Positions 21,697 to 33,811 are shown, numbered from the stretch's first letter. The stretch: DNA of 64,000 nt from Caenorhabditis remanei (GCF_010183535.1 NC_071332.1:13516001-13580000), one strand, 5' to 3'. Notes: generated by a model from the letters alone, not told the origin. Numbers and translations are program-made.

Positions 21697-22791
21697 CTAG
21701 TAAGGGAATAGATTTCCATGTTTCCTCTCAACTACCCATTTCAAACAAAAAAATTTCCAACAAAAGTCTCGATACGGTTTGTGAAGATATAACATCATGA
21801 TAGTTCCAGACACTCCATGAATCGAAATTATAATATTGGTTATGTTGGTGATACTCGGAGTGACGTTGATTAGTAATCTGGTAAGCAGAACTACAAGTTG
21901 GGGGATAAACATAATAAAAAGTGGAATTGATATCTGAAAACGGAAAGAATGAGACTTTAGGTGTCGCCATCTCAGACCTGAAGCAATATCGCCCGAATCA
22001 GCAATTTCGGAATGTTATTTGCTCCCGACGACATCAAAATTTTCTTGAATGTATACCTCATATGAATATTAATCAGAATAGCCAATCCTACTGCTTGAAA
22101 AAGGACAACAAATGAAACCAATAATGCTCTAATAGAGAATCCTAGAGGAATGATGATAAGTGGGTGCTCAGCACTGTCAAACTGTTTCAACTCCGGAATT
22201 CGCTGTAATTCACATTATTATTTTTCCCAACTATATCAGAGTTTCAGCACTTCAAACGCTTCAAGTTTCAGTGAACCTTGGTCTGAGGGGATATCCACCA
22301 GAGGAGGTATAAAGTTGGATAATGCCAAAATATAGTTTGCAGCTATATATGGATAACGGAAATATCTCCACCATGTTCTTTGCATGAAAAGAAGAAAGAA
22401 ACGATTCTCAAATATTGAAATTGTTGAGACTCCGACTACTGTAAAACAGATATCTTGATTGTATGGTTCCCGTGGAAAATATACGTGATAAGAGAGTAAC
22501 TGTTACAGAAACTTGTGCATGTGTATCCATATTTATATACCTGATGATTCCCAAAATAACTCCGTCATGAGTTGGTGAACAGATGAACGGTTGTACAATA
22601 ATACTGAATATTAAGTCCAACCAGCAACTCCAAAAGTGTAAATTGAACAAAACACTTTTCACAGATTTCATACTGGAAGGAGTCTGAAATATGATACAGT
22701 AACCACCGAACAGGTGGACAGGTATTGAGAGACATCCGATTGAGTCCAGGAGTATCGAATAGCTTGTTGGGGAATCCAGAATAGTCGGCAT
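21697..22791 (-). CDS. Serpentine chemoreceptor, srh class (copy 5)
   Basis: Exons 22791-22485, 22438-22251, 22202-21978 and 21933-21697 total 957 bp (318 residues). Motifs: SIPVHLFGGYCIIFQTPSSM, KSVKSVLFNLHFWSCWLDL, SIFENRFFLLFMQRTWWRY, and IHGVSGTIMMLYLHKPYRDF. The donors of exons 2 and 3 (GTGCTG, GTCTGA) deviate from consensus but keep the frame, and the protein aligns with the family end to end. It belongs to a different subgroup from copies 1-4 and pairs with the gene at 25677-26792. Predicted chemosensory GPCR, ligand unknown. Confidence 0.86.
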
Positions 22792-23632
22792 GTTTGAGAA
22801 CAGAGAAAAATAAACGAAGAGGAACTCCCAGTCTCCAAAACATGCTTATATATGTGGTTTTCTGTTGTCAGACTGAGCAGATCTCTGAATTTCTCACCCG
22901 AACACTCATTTCACCTGTCAACTTCCTGGCCACTGCACTTTTGACTGATGTTTTCATTTTTGAGTTCGACGAACAGCATTCAGCTCTTTTTCGTCTAATT
23001 TTGTGATTTCATTCTGGGAAATACTGGTGGGAGCGGTTATGTATGTTGTACTAGAAGTGTTTTCCACAGTGGAGAAGCTTTTCTATTGCCAGGTAAATTA
23101 AAAATTATTATTAATGAATGTTGTTTTGTTCAATCGAATTATGATCTACATCCATTGGTATTACAGATAGTTTTCTAGGATTCTGAAGAAATCAGGAGAT
23201 TTCAGATTCAGAAGTAACACAGGTCGTTCGCAAACGATCCGTTACGGATGCTTCGGACGATCGCGCACGGTCCATATCGGTACCGAAAAAAAGACTCGTT
23301 ATGGATCCATAACCGACCCGTTTGCGAACGTCCGTATATGGTCCGTGCGCGATCCGTTCATTTCTAGTTGCTCTCCCTGCCCTCCCCTTCCTATTTTTCT
23401 TGGGTTTCAAAGCAAAAAAGTTTTTTATAATGACTTATTTATTTCAGAAAAAATCATTTAAACAATTAAAAATTCAAGAAAGATAGAAAAATCAACAAAA
23501 AAACTAATATAAAATTTATTGAAACATTCCTAATTTTTTTGTCGATTTGTGTCGATTTTGTGCCAATATCCATAATTCTGTCCATTTTTGAAGCCAAAAT
23601 CCTGTTGTAGTTGCCTCATTCCGTTTCCGCCC

Positions 23633-24711
23633 TCAGGCAAATCGATATTAATCAGGCATTACTTAGGTTCGCTTCAATGTTGGCATAGCGAGACTGAGCT
23701 AGCTAGATTGAAAAGCAGCTCGCTAGAATGACGACGCGTCTAGCTAGATTTGCCTAGTAATAATGCTAGAATAGTCTATTGATTTTTCTATATAGAAATG
23801 TGGCGTTTTCAACATTTATTCATCCGAAGAAAATGAATGACAAAAAAGTAGCAATACCGTAGTGACAACAAAAAATTCTAGAAATAGGAACATATTATTT
23901 TCGATAACATGTAGGCGTCGTGTCTCCGAAGTATCACTGTCGAAGTACCAAACGAGCAGTGGAATGTGGGTGGTTTCTATAAAGATGTAGTTATGAAAAC
24001 TTTTTGTTTTGATAGCTTTTGTAAAACTCACATCATATTTGTGACACGCAGTTTGAAGTAAACAGAAACTTCTATCGATGGGTCGTTCTGCTGGAATCAC
24101 CTGAATTCACCTTTGTTTGTGATAATAATGATATACAATATGTACCGTTCGAATCCAATGATTAGCTGTTTGCTGGATGATCCTCCCTAAAGATCCATAT
24201 TGTGGACTCAGTTGGGAAAGAGTGTCATTGACATCGCCGTAATCCGTAGATGTTTCATTTCGAAATCTCACGTGTACGTCTCAAACCGGTGGTATTCTGG
24301 GAAAACTGCGGTAAATTATAGGAAATGGTCTTTTCAGTAGATTAAAAAATATATACAGAGAAAAGATCGAGTAACTCGAAAAACAGAAAAAAAACTGCAA
24401 AATTGTTTTAAAAATAAAAATAATAATGTTTTTCGAATGTCTAACTAGCTAGACTGACGCCTTGGCTAGCTAGATTAGGTTCTTGCGCTATATTAACCCC
24501 ACATCTAGCTAGATTGACATCGACTCTTCCATTTTTCACAATCTAGCTAGATTAGGGATATACTGATGGCACACATATCTAGATTGATATACACTTGCAA
24601 TAGTGCTGTATTATAGCTACACTGCCACTAGATTGACGATGTGTCTAGATAGACTTCATTTTTATGCTAGATTGACCCAACATCTAGCTATATTAATATC
24701 GATTTGCCTGA
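23633..24711. mobile_element. Inner element with perfect 20-bp inverted ends and CTAGCTAGATTGA repeats
   Basis: TCAGGCAAATCGATATTAAT at 23633-23652 is the exact reverse complement of 24692-24711. Inside each end are many dispersed copies of a CTAGCTAGATTGAC-like motif (about 23695-23760 and 24440-24690), in the same orientation. The interior contains a possible gene fragment on the minus strand (23816-24276). The element lies inside the outer element, implying nested insertion. It belongs to no transposon family I can name. Confidence 0.6.
23816..24276 (-). pseudogene. Possible captured gene fragment inside the inner element
   Basis: A minus-strand reading frame of about 44 codons (24276-24146, containing NETSTDYGDVNDTLSQLSP) ends at a donor-like GTACAT. 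It resumes after an AATTCAG acceptor at 24100 (VIPAERPIDRSFCLLQTACH). It then runs open, with or without a GTGAGT intron, into ETTHIPLLVWYFDSDTSETR, a C-terminal hydrophobic stretch of about 20 residues and a stop at 23816. Amino-acid composition looks coding and the tail could be a membrane anchor. There is no initiator ATG upstream in frame, and I do not recognise the family. It may be an exon set captured by the transposon, or a decaying gene. Confidence 0.3.
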
Positions 24712-25676
24712 GCCAAGCCAACACTTGATGCTCTGAAAATTTATTTTTCTCATTTTTATCTGGAAATAAATCGCTCACTCACCGAAAAACTGCTTGAAAG
24801 TAGATTGTTTCTGCATCATTTATCAAAAAATATTGAATTTGCGGCTCCTTATTCCTTGATTTGTATATCCGACCAGATTCTGAAAAAATTAAGTCCTATA
24901 CTGTATTTATAGGTAGCCGATAGACAAACCTCAACAAAATTGTTGTCCATTTTGTTCGAATCGGTCTCCAATAATTTTATCGGCCTGAAAAACCATGAAA
25001 AAGTAAATAATTCAAAGAAATTTGAGAAAAAATAGGAAAAAAATATTCGAAACAAAAATAAAAATTGAGCTGGCCGCGAGAGAAAAAGTTAGTCCAATCA
25101 TCCATGTACGATCCGTGCGCGAAAGCAATCAGAGTCCCTGAGCAGGACGTCGTAAACCATCCTCACGCGATCTCGTATCCGAGCAGTGCGCGCACAGTCG
25201 ATAGAAAAGTTGGACATCCATAAACGGTCCGTGTGCGAATGAGGAATACGAGTCGTGCGCGAACGACCTATCGCGAGAAGCGTCGTTACGGATCCGTAAA
25301 GACTCCGCACAAGATTCGCATCCGTAACGCGTCTACTCGCGAACAACCTGTGAAGGAATAATCCAAAACATGTTTGTGTTTTTCGTTGTCAGAAAGTACC
25401 GAAATGTGAAATTAAGACAAAGAACACCCATATCTACTTCCTTGTCACTGATTTTCTTGGGTGATCTCTAATTATGCATTGTTCTTTTTTGGGAGGTGGT
25501 TGACTTCTTCAGGTTCAGGCATTCCAAGAATAGCAATCATGTTTTTTTAAAGTTTCATTTTGTATATGCCCTTTTGTGTTCAGAGATGTTGTGTGTTGAG
25601 AAAGCTATTTTGGGCTAGAGAAGGAAGAATCGGGCAAGCAGCAAAGCGAGGAATGTGAATATTAACAGTTTTATTT

Positions 25677-26792
25677 TCAGTGCAAATTTTTATGTTTCAG
25701 GAAACCTTGTTTGTTGTTTTTCCTACAACAAATCGCGTAATTCAATAATTTTCTACAAAATGTTCGATAGGGTCTATAAAGATAAAGCATCACAATGGTT
25801 CCAGAAGCTCCATGAATCGAAAGAAATAGATTAGTTAAGTTAGCAGCTTCTTGAATTGAATTGGCAAACAGTCGAACAACAATAGCAGCCAATTCTGGTA
25901 TAAAAATAAGACAGAAAGATATGGATATCTGAAGTTCCGAAAAGTTTCAATGGACATTGGAAATTGGGATATTCCCTCACCTGAAGATATATTGCTCGAA
26001 GCAGAGTTTTCTGTGTTTTGTGAAATTCCGCAGAACTAGTTTTCACAGCATTTTTCATGAATACGTGAGTTAAAATAACCAGTGTTACTGTTTGTGAGAA
26101 AAACACTAGAAGTAGAGCAAGTCCTCTCATTGAAATCCAAAAATTCTCGAGAGTAGCAAAGATTAATTTAGGATTATCAAATGTCACGAGCTCGGAAGTT
26201 TTCTGAAAAAAATGGAATGTTTTGAAATTCGTGATGTTCATATCTACCTGAAAAGCAATTTCTCTGATAGAATCTTGATCTTTCACTATTTCCAGCCATG
26301 GTGGTATCAAATTGGAAATAACAACACCGCAGTTGAATAACAGAAGTAGAAAACGGAAGTGTCTCCACCATGTTTGCTGCATGAAAAGAATATAGAAACG
26401 GTTTTCAAAAATGAAAATGGTTGATACTGCAACTACTGCAACACTGATGAAAAGTTATTAATTTGTTCTATTTCTTCAAACTCACGTGACAGTGAAGTCA
26501 TCATTAAACATACGCCAAAATTTGGACCTACTATTAGAAATCTCAGTAAACCCAAAGAAACACTGATAGGTGCAGAAAAACATGTGAAGGGCTGGAGTAT
26601 CACACTGAATAACAAATCTGTGGAGCAACTCCAAAAATGTAAATTCAACAATGCGAATTTGACAGATTTCATACTGGAAGGAGTCTGAAATAGGATACAG
26701 TAACCACCGAATAGGTGAATAGGAAGTGAGAAACATCCAATGGTATAACAGATAAAAGAGTAGACTATAGGGGAAGTTAGAAAGTTTGTCAT
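25677..26792 (-). CDS. Serpentine chemoreceptor, srh class (copy 6)
   Basis: Exons 26792-26486, 26435-26248, 26202-25981 and 25928-25677 total 969 bp (322 residues). Motifs: SLPIHLFGGYCILFQTPSSM, KSVKFALLNLHFWSCSTDLL, FIFENRFYILFMQQTWWRHF, and IHGASGTIVMLYLYRPYR. Intron positions match copy 5, its nearest relative here, and differ from copies 1 and 2. No frame damage is seen. The two genes are separated by the nested transposon block, so they were probably tandem neighbours before the insertions. Confidence 0.86.
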
Positions 26793-26996
26793 GTTGAAAA
26801 TAGGGGAACGTTAAGGTTTAATAAAGCAGGAGTGAGGAACAAACGAAAAATATTTCGGCTTTTGAATTCTGTGAAACCATTACTCAGAAAAAGAGATATG
26901 TCACCTGTCTAATTCCTAGTCAGTGATTTTCTTTTCTGTTTTCGTCAGCACTAATTAGGAACAAGAGGAAAAAAAATCTAGAACAACTACACAAAA

Positions 26997-27353
26997 GTGC
27001 GATTCTGGATTAGAAGAATATTGATTGTTATTCAATTAGCTGAGTATAATCCGGTCACTAAACTGGTGAAGTTTTATTTATTTCTTATTTCAGAGATCAT
27101 CTTGAAGCAATATCTGAGTCTTGGGCCAGTGTCGCAGACCTATTTTTTTCATTTCCATATCATAGAACAGATTTGTGATTTGTATATTTCTGAAGCAGGT
27201 CTAATTAAAATTTTATGTGGCAGTTCTTTTTTCATCATAACTTCAAAAAATAAACGCCTCAATTCTTGGTTTGCCTCATTTCTACTCTACTTCTTTATTG
27301 GTATTTCTTTCTTGATTTGTCTGTTAGTTTTTTTGATTCATCTGTTCTTCTGA
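26997..27353 (+). other. Hydrophobic 118-codon open frame, uncertain
   Basis: An uninterrupted frame begins at a GTG codon and ends at TGA 27353, with several hydrophobic stretches (FASFLLYFFIGISFLICLLV near the end). A TTATTTCAG acceptor-like site falls at about 27093. No family motif is seen. In this AT-rich setting it may be chance or a remnant of a receptor gene. Confidence 0.2.
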
Positions 27354-27512
27354 ACCCTCTTGCTTCTTAAGAAACTTGTGATTTTTTTCAATTGATGATA
27401 TCAACCCCTCCTGTCTGCCACTTTGCAAATGTTATAATTATAAGCAATATCGAAATCTTCATGCGTTTTCAACTTATAGTTTTCCTGTTATGACCGAGAT
27501 TCAATAAAAGAT

Positions 27513-28866
27513 TTAGTGACTAAAACCATGGGAAGTCTTGATTGTGTGGGCACCTGTCGAAGAAGACGCCGGTCCCACGAACTCCTGAAAAATTGAATTT
27601 CCATCAGATTTAAAAATCTATTTCAGTTACCTTTTGTGGCTTATCCATTCTCAACATTTTCTTGACAATTCCTCTATATTGAGACGACAAGAAAAAACTC
27701 AAGAGGCAGTGAAAAACAGAATTGAAAGTAAGAATTGTTTTTGAAATGTCGGTAAATACAATAGCCAATTGACTGAAAACTTCGGATATACATTTTTTTT
27801 AATTTCAACTTTTTTTCAAACTGACTCAATGACGAGGGACCATCTTTTCATGTCCGTACTTCCGACAACAAACACAAAACTATAAATTATTTCAGAGATG
27901 AGAAAGGAGACAGCCATTATAGTAACCAATAGACTTGTGCTATTTCCTCTGAAATATTTGTAAAAATACTCATTTTTTTACAGTGAAACCAACTTGTCAC
28001 TCTTCAAATTTTTTCTTGATTTCTGAGCAAGTTTCAGTGTGATCAGAAGTGTTGCAGTAGTGATGAGATAGACTGCAGTCAGTAAGAAAACGAAAATTCC
28101 TTCTATGTAGTCATTCAGACCATTTCCCTTATCTGCTGCAAAATAACAAGAGCTGAAAACAGTTAAAATTGAAAACATGGAGAACATATAGAAAAGAAAC
28201 TAACTCTTCCCACACGAACTCTCTTCCTTCTCTAAAACCAGTTCCCTTGTAAATAATGTAACTCGAATATGACAAAATATACCAAATAACACAAACTAGC
28301 GATTCAAATATACTAATTCTCAACCCGTAGGATGGTTTCATGAGACTATCAGATACTTTATTCATAGGAAACATTACAGTGACAGCTCGGATTCCAGCCA
28401 TTGTCAATGCAAGAATTGCAGAGTTCAACCTTCCGAATTTTTGAACTGCCAGAGCTATCAACTCAATAAAAACGAACCACCATTGCTCATTTGTTCCACA
28501 CGTGCTGCTGTCAACTTTCTCATAAGTTTTGTGAATTATATTGCACGAAGAAACCAATAAATCACATATACAAATACCAATCATGATTATGAAGACCACA
28601 TTATTTCTTAACTCCTTTCTTGTCAGAATCAATAAATGAATTAAATTAAGAAAAAATCCAACAAAAGATGCTCCATAATCAACATCTTTCGATTTTTCAA
28701 CTATCAACTCCTGAGTTCTCTTCTCAAAAACCAAATCGGTATCGACTTCCCAATTTGGAAAAGGACCTCCATCATAATAGTAATAGTAGTCCAGAAAGTC
28801 CCGACCATACCATCGTTCCGTAGTGGGTCCCGATGGAATAACAGTAGTAGTAGAGATTTTGAACAT
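27513..28866 (-). CDS. Serpentine receptor, srw class (neuropeptide-receptor-like GPCR)
   Basis: Exon 1 (28866-28205) encodes an extracellular Tyr/Asp-rich N-terminus with YYYYYDGG, then TM1-TM4 with NLIHLLILTRKELR, IGICICDLLVSSCN, a Cys in STCGTNEQWW and FGRLNSAILALTMAGIRAV. Four further short exons continue in frame through GLNDYIEGIFVFLLTAVYLI (TM5), LLVTIMAVSFLISEIIYSFV (TM6) and FNSVFHCLLSFFLSSQYRGI (TM7) to the stop at 27513. The TM7 ending N-S-x-x-H-C-x-x-S-F-x-L-S-S-Q-Y-R is the best srw signature. srw receptors are the nematode family most similar to FMRFamide-type peptide receptors, but the ligand of this one is unknown. No break is seen. Confidence 0.85.
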
Positions 28867-29066
28867 TGGGAGATATTGTGAGTTATGAGAAGCGATTATA
28901 TCATATTGCTATGTTTTCGGTTTCAAACTGCATGTGATAATAGATCAAAGATAATAAAGGGTTGCAATCTGCATTATTAAAGTTTAACATGATATCAGAT
29001 AAATAACATATTTCAGTCGCCTACACACATACATTTCATCAAGACAACTGAGAGAAACGTTTAATT

Positions 29067-30768
29067 TCATAAATGATATTTCGCACTCAAATATTTGGAT
29101 CTTGCTTCAAATGTCGGATTGAACATTTTGTAGAACTGCGAAGAATTGAATAGTTTGGGATGGTTGTCTTCAATAAGAACAAACTGTTTTCTTCTTGTTA
29201 TAATGTTCTGAAAATGTTAACAGATTGTATTCTAAAAGTTTGGTTCCGAACTAACTTCAACACTTGGCAGAGAAGCTTTTCGCAGTTCTTTATTGGATAT
29301 CAGTTGAATTGCCTGTAGGGATTCTGGAAAAAGAGCAGTCATCCATGTAAATACCTGATTGGATTTATCCTTACCATCCAGCGATGCAATATACTTCAAT
29401 CCAGATAGAAAACTCAAATCCTTGAATGTTGTATTCTTTATCTTCAAACTGCCAAATATATGAGTGACTCTACCCAACTTTATCACATATTTCTCATCTT
29501 CTGATCCTATGTTCAAATCACCAAGAACATAATCACAATCTCCATCCAAACTGCTCATATTATAAAAGGTGCACACCTTTAAAATCTCGAAATACTCAAT
29601 TTCTTTGCAGTATTTTGCATGAATGTTCACGAAAAATACATTGTATTTCAAAAAAACTTCCATTTCGTGGATCGTCAGACAGAAATCGGGGTGCAAGTTT
29701 TCCAAGTTTACGAGTCGATTGTTCTCCCAATCATATTGAAATTCCTGAAAACAATTATTAAATTTCAAGCTTCTGTCGAATAAGTTACCCCATTACTCCG
29801 GAAGCTGTTCATTCCAAGTCCTGTCATTTTTGTGTTGTTTCGGATATTGATAAACACTTCGTCTTTTAATCCAATATTTTTAATTTCAAATCTATAAAAT
29901 ATTCCAAAAAATGATAAATCCTTCAGATCCGTATTCTCAATTATGAAACGTCCTTTAACAGTTCGAATTCTTGACAGAGCAGAGAGAATTGATGAGTCTG
30001 GAGTGCTGGAGAAATGAAGACCCCCGAAAAGAAATTCGCAAGTTTTATAGGAATCAAGGGAACCGGTAAAGAGATCATCGCCTCGACAACCTGAACGAAA
30101 TAGTTGATAACAAATATACCAATGTCAATTACCACACTCTCTAAAGTTTCCAGAGGTTCTCACATCCAGATACGTTTTCTTGTAGGGATTGTTTTTCAGT
30201 GAGTATGCATATAACACTTGATTATTCTCTATCCGCAACTCACATTCATTGTAATCGTCATCTCCCCACATGTAGAAATAAAAAAGAGCATCTAGATTGG
30301 CTAGTCTTATGTTATCTCTAATGAAAAATCCATCTGAAATCTTGTTGAAGACATCCGGACGCACAGATACACTTACAAGTTTCGCAAAAGAAATTGAATT
30401 CTCCATACTCGTTGTCAATATTGAAAATCGAAAGTGTTTTTAGTTCGGAATCAATTATATTTATTCCCCCAAATAATGTATGCATTTGTTCAAAAAGTTT
30501 CGTCAGCTGAATTTCAGACAAATCTGTATTTTGGTTTATCGAGAGAATTCCACAAACTTCCGAGCATTTCGGGAAGAATTTCGCAGTTTGAGAATTGATT
30601 TCCGACTGATTGAAAGTGCATTTTGAATCTGAAATAAATTTAGAAATAGTTACATTTTCAGAGTTCATGATTACCACATGAATAGTGTTTTATTACTTTA
30701 TCCAGATCTTCTAAAAAATCGGAGCGGATTATCAAAAATAAAGGAAACAGGAAAAATGTAACATACAT
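29067..30768 (-). CDS. Receptor L-domain protein, irld family (copy 1, secreted)
   Basis: The model starts at 30768 with a signal peptide (MYVTFFLFPLFLIIRS) and continues through eight exons to TGA 29067. The protein holds repeated insulin/EGF-receptor L-domain units. Each has a Cys-x3-x-G-x-L start, an Ile/Leu-rich ladder, and an N-T-x-(L/F)-x-D-L-S-F strand: GGINIIDSELKTLSIF, then FLFGGLHFSS with IIENTDLKDLSFF, then CDYVLGDLNIGSEDEK with KIKNTTFKDLSFL. The C-terminus (FEARSKYLSAKYHL) lacks a membrane segment, so the protein is probably secreted. Irld proteins lack kinase domains. In C. elegans the family has been proposed to modulate insulin or EGF signalling in sensory neurons; that role is transferred by family only. 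An upstream methionine at about 30842 would lengthen the N-terminus. Confidence 0.8.
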
Positions 30769-30889
30769 CAGAACTTCAATGGCAAACAACGTCTCGAGTT
30801 TTTCAAACCAAAGTGTATAATTATACTTTGTTTTCAATATGATATACCACAAGACTCACTTAGTTTTATATTTTATCTTTCACCTATCA
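30769..30889. promoter_or_regulatory. Short shared promoter between two divergent irld genes
   Basis: Only 121 bp separate the two start codons. The segment is AT-rich, with no recognisable binding site. Regulation of both genes from this short interval is inferred from geometry. Confidence 0.5.
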
Positions 30890-33811
30890 ATGATTTATTT
30901 CGTAATAATTTATTTTTCGATTATGGTTTCTGGATATTCCTATTTTTCAGCAGATATTAGGAGGATCATAAAATACCATAAATGCGGTAAAATAATAAAT
31001 TCATTAGTCAAACATTATTCAAATAGATTTCAGATTTCGGGTGTATTTTTCCATTTTCTCAAATAAATTCAACCACCGTCGCATTATTTCCGGATTGTGA
31101 GAAAGTTTGTGGGTTGCTGGAATTCAATTCAAATACTGATTTATCTGAAAAACAATTGAAAGTAGTTTTCAAACGGATGAAAGTGTTAAATGGAGGTATA
31201 CGGATTGTGAACAGCAAGTTGACAAACTTGTCGTTTTTCAAAAATGGAAAAAATCAGGAAATTTTTGAATTTGGATGTCAAACACGTAAGTACTTTTAGA
31301 TTACCGACACAGATATAAATCCAAATAATTTCAGACGGCTTCTACATTCAAAACAATACGCAACTCATCGATGCGAAAACACTTGTGAGTATTGATTATC
31401 AAGATGGAAGAAGTAATGGAAAATGCGATATTCGATTAGAAGATAACATGAATTTGGATGCAAAAGAGTTGTGTGACAACGGTCATTTGTCTAGTTTTCT
31501 CGAAATGAGCGTCACTGGGAACTTGAGAGATTGTGGTGAGCATGATTTTCATCTTGATTAGTATAAGAAAATACTTATTTTTAAGCTTAAGAATTTTTCA
31601 GGTTGTCAAGGAGGTGCGATTTTCACCAACACTTCCAGTCTCTTCACTAATTGCCGGACTATATTTGGCGGGCTGAAAATAACTAATGCTTCACTCTCCA
31701 CTGATTTTCAGTGGTTATCAAATATCACAGTTATAAATGGAGATGTGGATATTGGGTTCACAAGTTTTCAGAATCTTTCGTTCTTCGAAAATTTGGAATT
31801 CATCAGGGTTGATAATTTCGAGTACTCTATGAAAGTCGTGCTTGATATTCACGATAATCCGAACATGACAAGACTTTTAATTCCTAATTTAAAGGTAAGG
31901 AAGTGTGCATGAATGTTTGAAAGTCCAACTGTCTAAAATTTCAGGAGCTGACAAACACTAGAGAAGGATACCGCATTGCGAATATCCAAAATCTCCATTC
32001 TGATTTTTGTCTGACTATCCGAGAGATTGTAACTTTTCTGGAATCTAATGTTTGTTTCATGAATCTTCATGCGAAATATTGTGAAGAAACTGGAGATTTG
32101 AATGAAATCAAACTATGCCATTTCTCTGGAAAAATCAGCGAATTGGGGGACGATTGCGTTTATATTTTGGGCGACTTGAAAATTGGACCGGGAGATAAGA
32201 AACACGTGGCAAAACTAAAGAAAATATCTCATGTTTTTGGAAGATTGATTGTGAAAAATAGTGATTTCGAAGATTTAAATTTCTTGTCAACTTTAGAATA
32301 TATCGGTTTGCTGGACGGTATGGTTATGCTGATATCAGGACACAATATCGTTCATTTACTATTACAGAATCTCTCCCAGTCATTGAAATCGTCTCTAACA
32401 AAAACCTAAAAAACGCTCACTTGTCGAACTTGAAGGTAGTAAATTGTCTTCTGTTTTAAATCAAATCTGAATTTTCAGAGCATAATCACTAGAGGTGAAC
32501 TATATGCACTCGTACATGACAACCATCCAGAGTTAGTCAAGGTTGAAAATGTGGATTACTTTCAGCTGTTCGACATAAAATATCTTCCAAATATCACATT
32601 TTATGGAGGAGATTGGGGTGACTATGCGTTACCAAAACCAAATAGACTATCTAAACTTTTTAGGGTGTCCTAGTGACAAGTCCAATGTTATCGACCCGAA
32701 CTTCTACAACTCTTGCACAGTCCTTATCAATGGCTTAAAACTTTCAAATGCTTCGATTCCACCTTTTATCGAAAATCTGTCAAATCTTAAAATTCTGTCA
32801 GGGGCGATAGAAATAACTGACACACAATTGAGAAACTTATCATTTTTGGAGAATGTGGAACTTATTGAATCTCCAACTTATGAAAAAATGCAAGGAATCA
32901 ATATTAATATTCATAACAACCCAGAGATGACACGACTGGGATTGAAGTCGTTGAAAGTGAGTGTCTGTGAGTTTAATTGTAGGCGTGTACAAATTTTCAG
33001 ACGATTGACTTTTACCCTTCTCCAACTATCAACTTTGAAAACCTTCATCCAGACTTCTGTTTAACATTGCAAGAAATTCTTTTATTTCTAGATTCAAATG
33101 CAATTTTCCTTTTTCTTCATGCTAGAGTTTGCGACTTTGAAGTATCCGAAATCAAACAGAAAACTTGTCGATTTGAAAATATGACCTCATTAGAATCAAG
33201 CTGTATTTATTTGTTTGGAGATGTGTTAGTTGGAAAAGGGGAAGAGAAACAGACCGAAAAACTGAAAACGGTAAATATCATCTTTGGAACTCTAACCATT
33301 CAAAACACTGACTTGGACGACTTGAAGTTTCTAGGGAATCTCTATAAAATGGCAAATTTGAATGGTGAGTCTGGAAGACTCCTCATACTGTCTTCGACTT
33401 GTAAGCAGATTAACACAAACTTTATTATTTCAGAGTCTCGCCCTCTTATTCGAATCATCAATAACACTAACATGAAAAATGCGGAACTGCCAAAAATGAA
33501 TGTTGGTGTTTTATGCTTTTTGATTTTCAAATTCTAACTGTTTTTAGGGAAGTATATGCAGGGGGTTCTCTAGAGCTGTTATTGAGGATAACTATATTTT
33601 CGATTCTGTAAAATCTTGTATGAAATTCCAATATCATACAGGGACAAATGTGACATATAATGGAGGGAATTGCAGTAAGTTATATTTTTTGTGAATTGTT
33701 GTGAAATATGAAAAGAATTATTCAGGAGGATACACTAGCAGATCCGCTCCAATTGATTGTTTGCTCTCGATGTTCATGGTTATCGTCGCTAATTTTTTAA
33801 AGAATAAATGA
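30890..33811 (+). CDS. Receptor L-domain protein, irld family (copy 2, long, GPI-type tail)
   Basis: The model starts at ATG 30890 with a signal peptide (MIYFVIIYFSIMVSGYS). About eleven exons can be joined in frame to TGA 33811. Five L-domain half-repeats are visible: GGIRIVNSKLTNLSFF, FGGLKITNASLS, CVYILGDLKIGPGDKK with IVKNSDFEDLNFL, CTVLINGLKLSNAS with EITDTQLRNLSFL, and CIYLFGDVLVGKGEEK with TIQNTDLDDLKFL. Copy 1 has about three. The C-terminus RSAPIDCLLSMFMVIVANFL followed by KNK resembles a GPI-attachment signal or a final membrane helix. A membrane-anchored extracellular protein is inferred, against a secreted form for copy 1. Ligand and partner are unknown. Confidence 0.8.

Larger units (their letters stand above)
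23218..25352. mobile_element. Outer inverted-terminus element, about 2.1 kb, GC-rich ends
   Basis: The left end CACAGGTCGTTCGC is matched, with one mismatch, by the reverse complement of the right end GCGAACAACCTGTG. Both ends (23218-23370 and 25095-25352) are unusually GC-rich and packed with imperfect copies of TCCGTTACGGATC, GTTCGCAAACGATCC and CGCGCACGGTCC on both strands. The middle is AT-rich and contains a second, nested element. No transposase is recognisable. The boundaries are inferred from the inverted ends only; a target duplication was not established. Confidence 0.55.
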
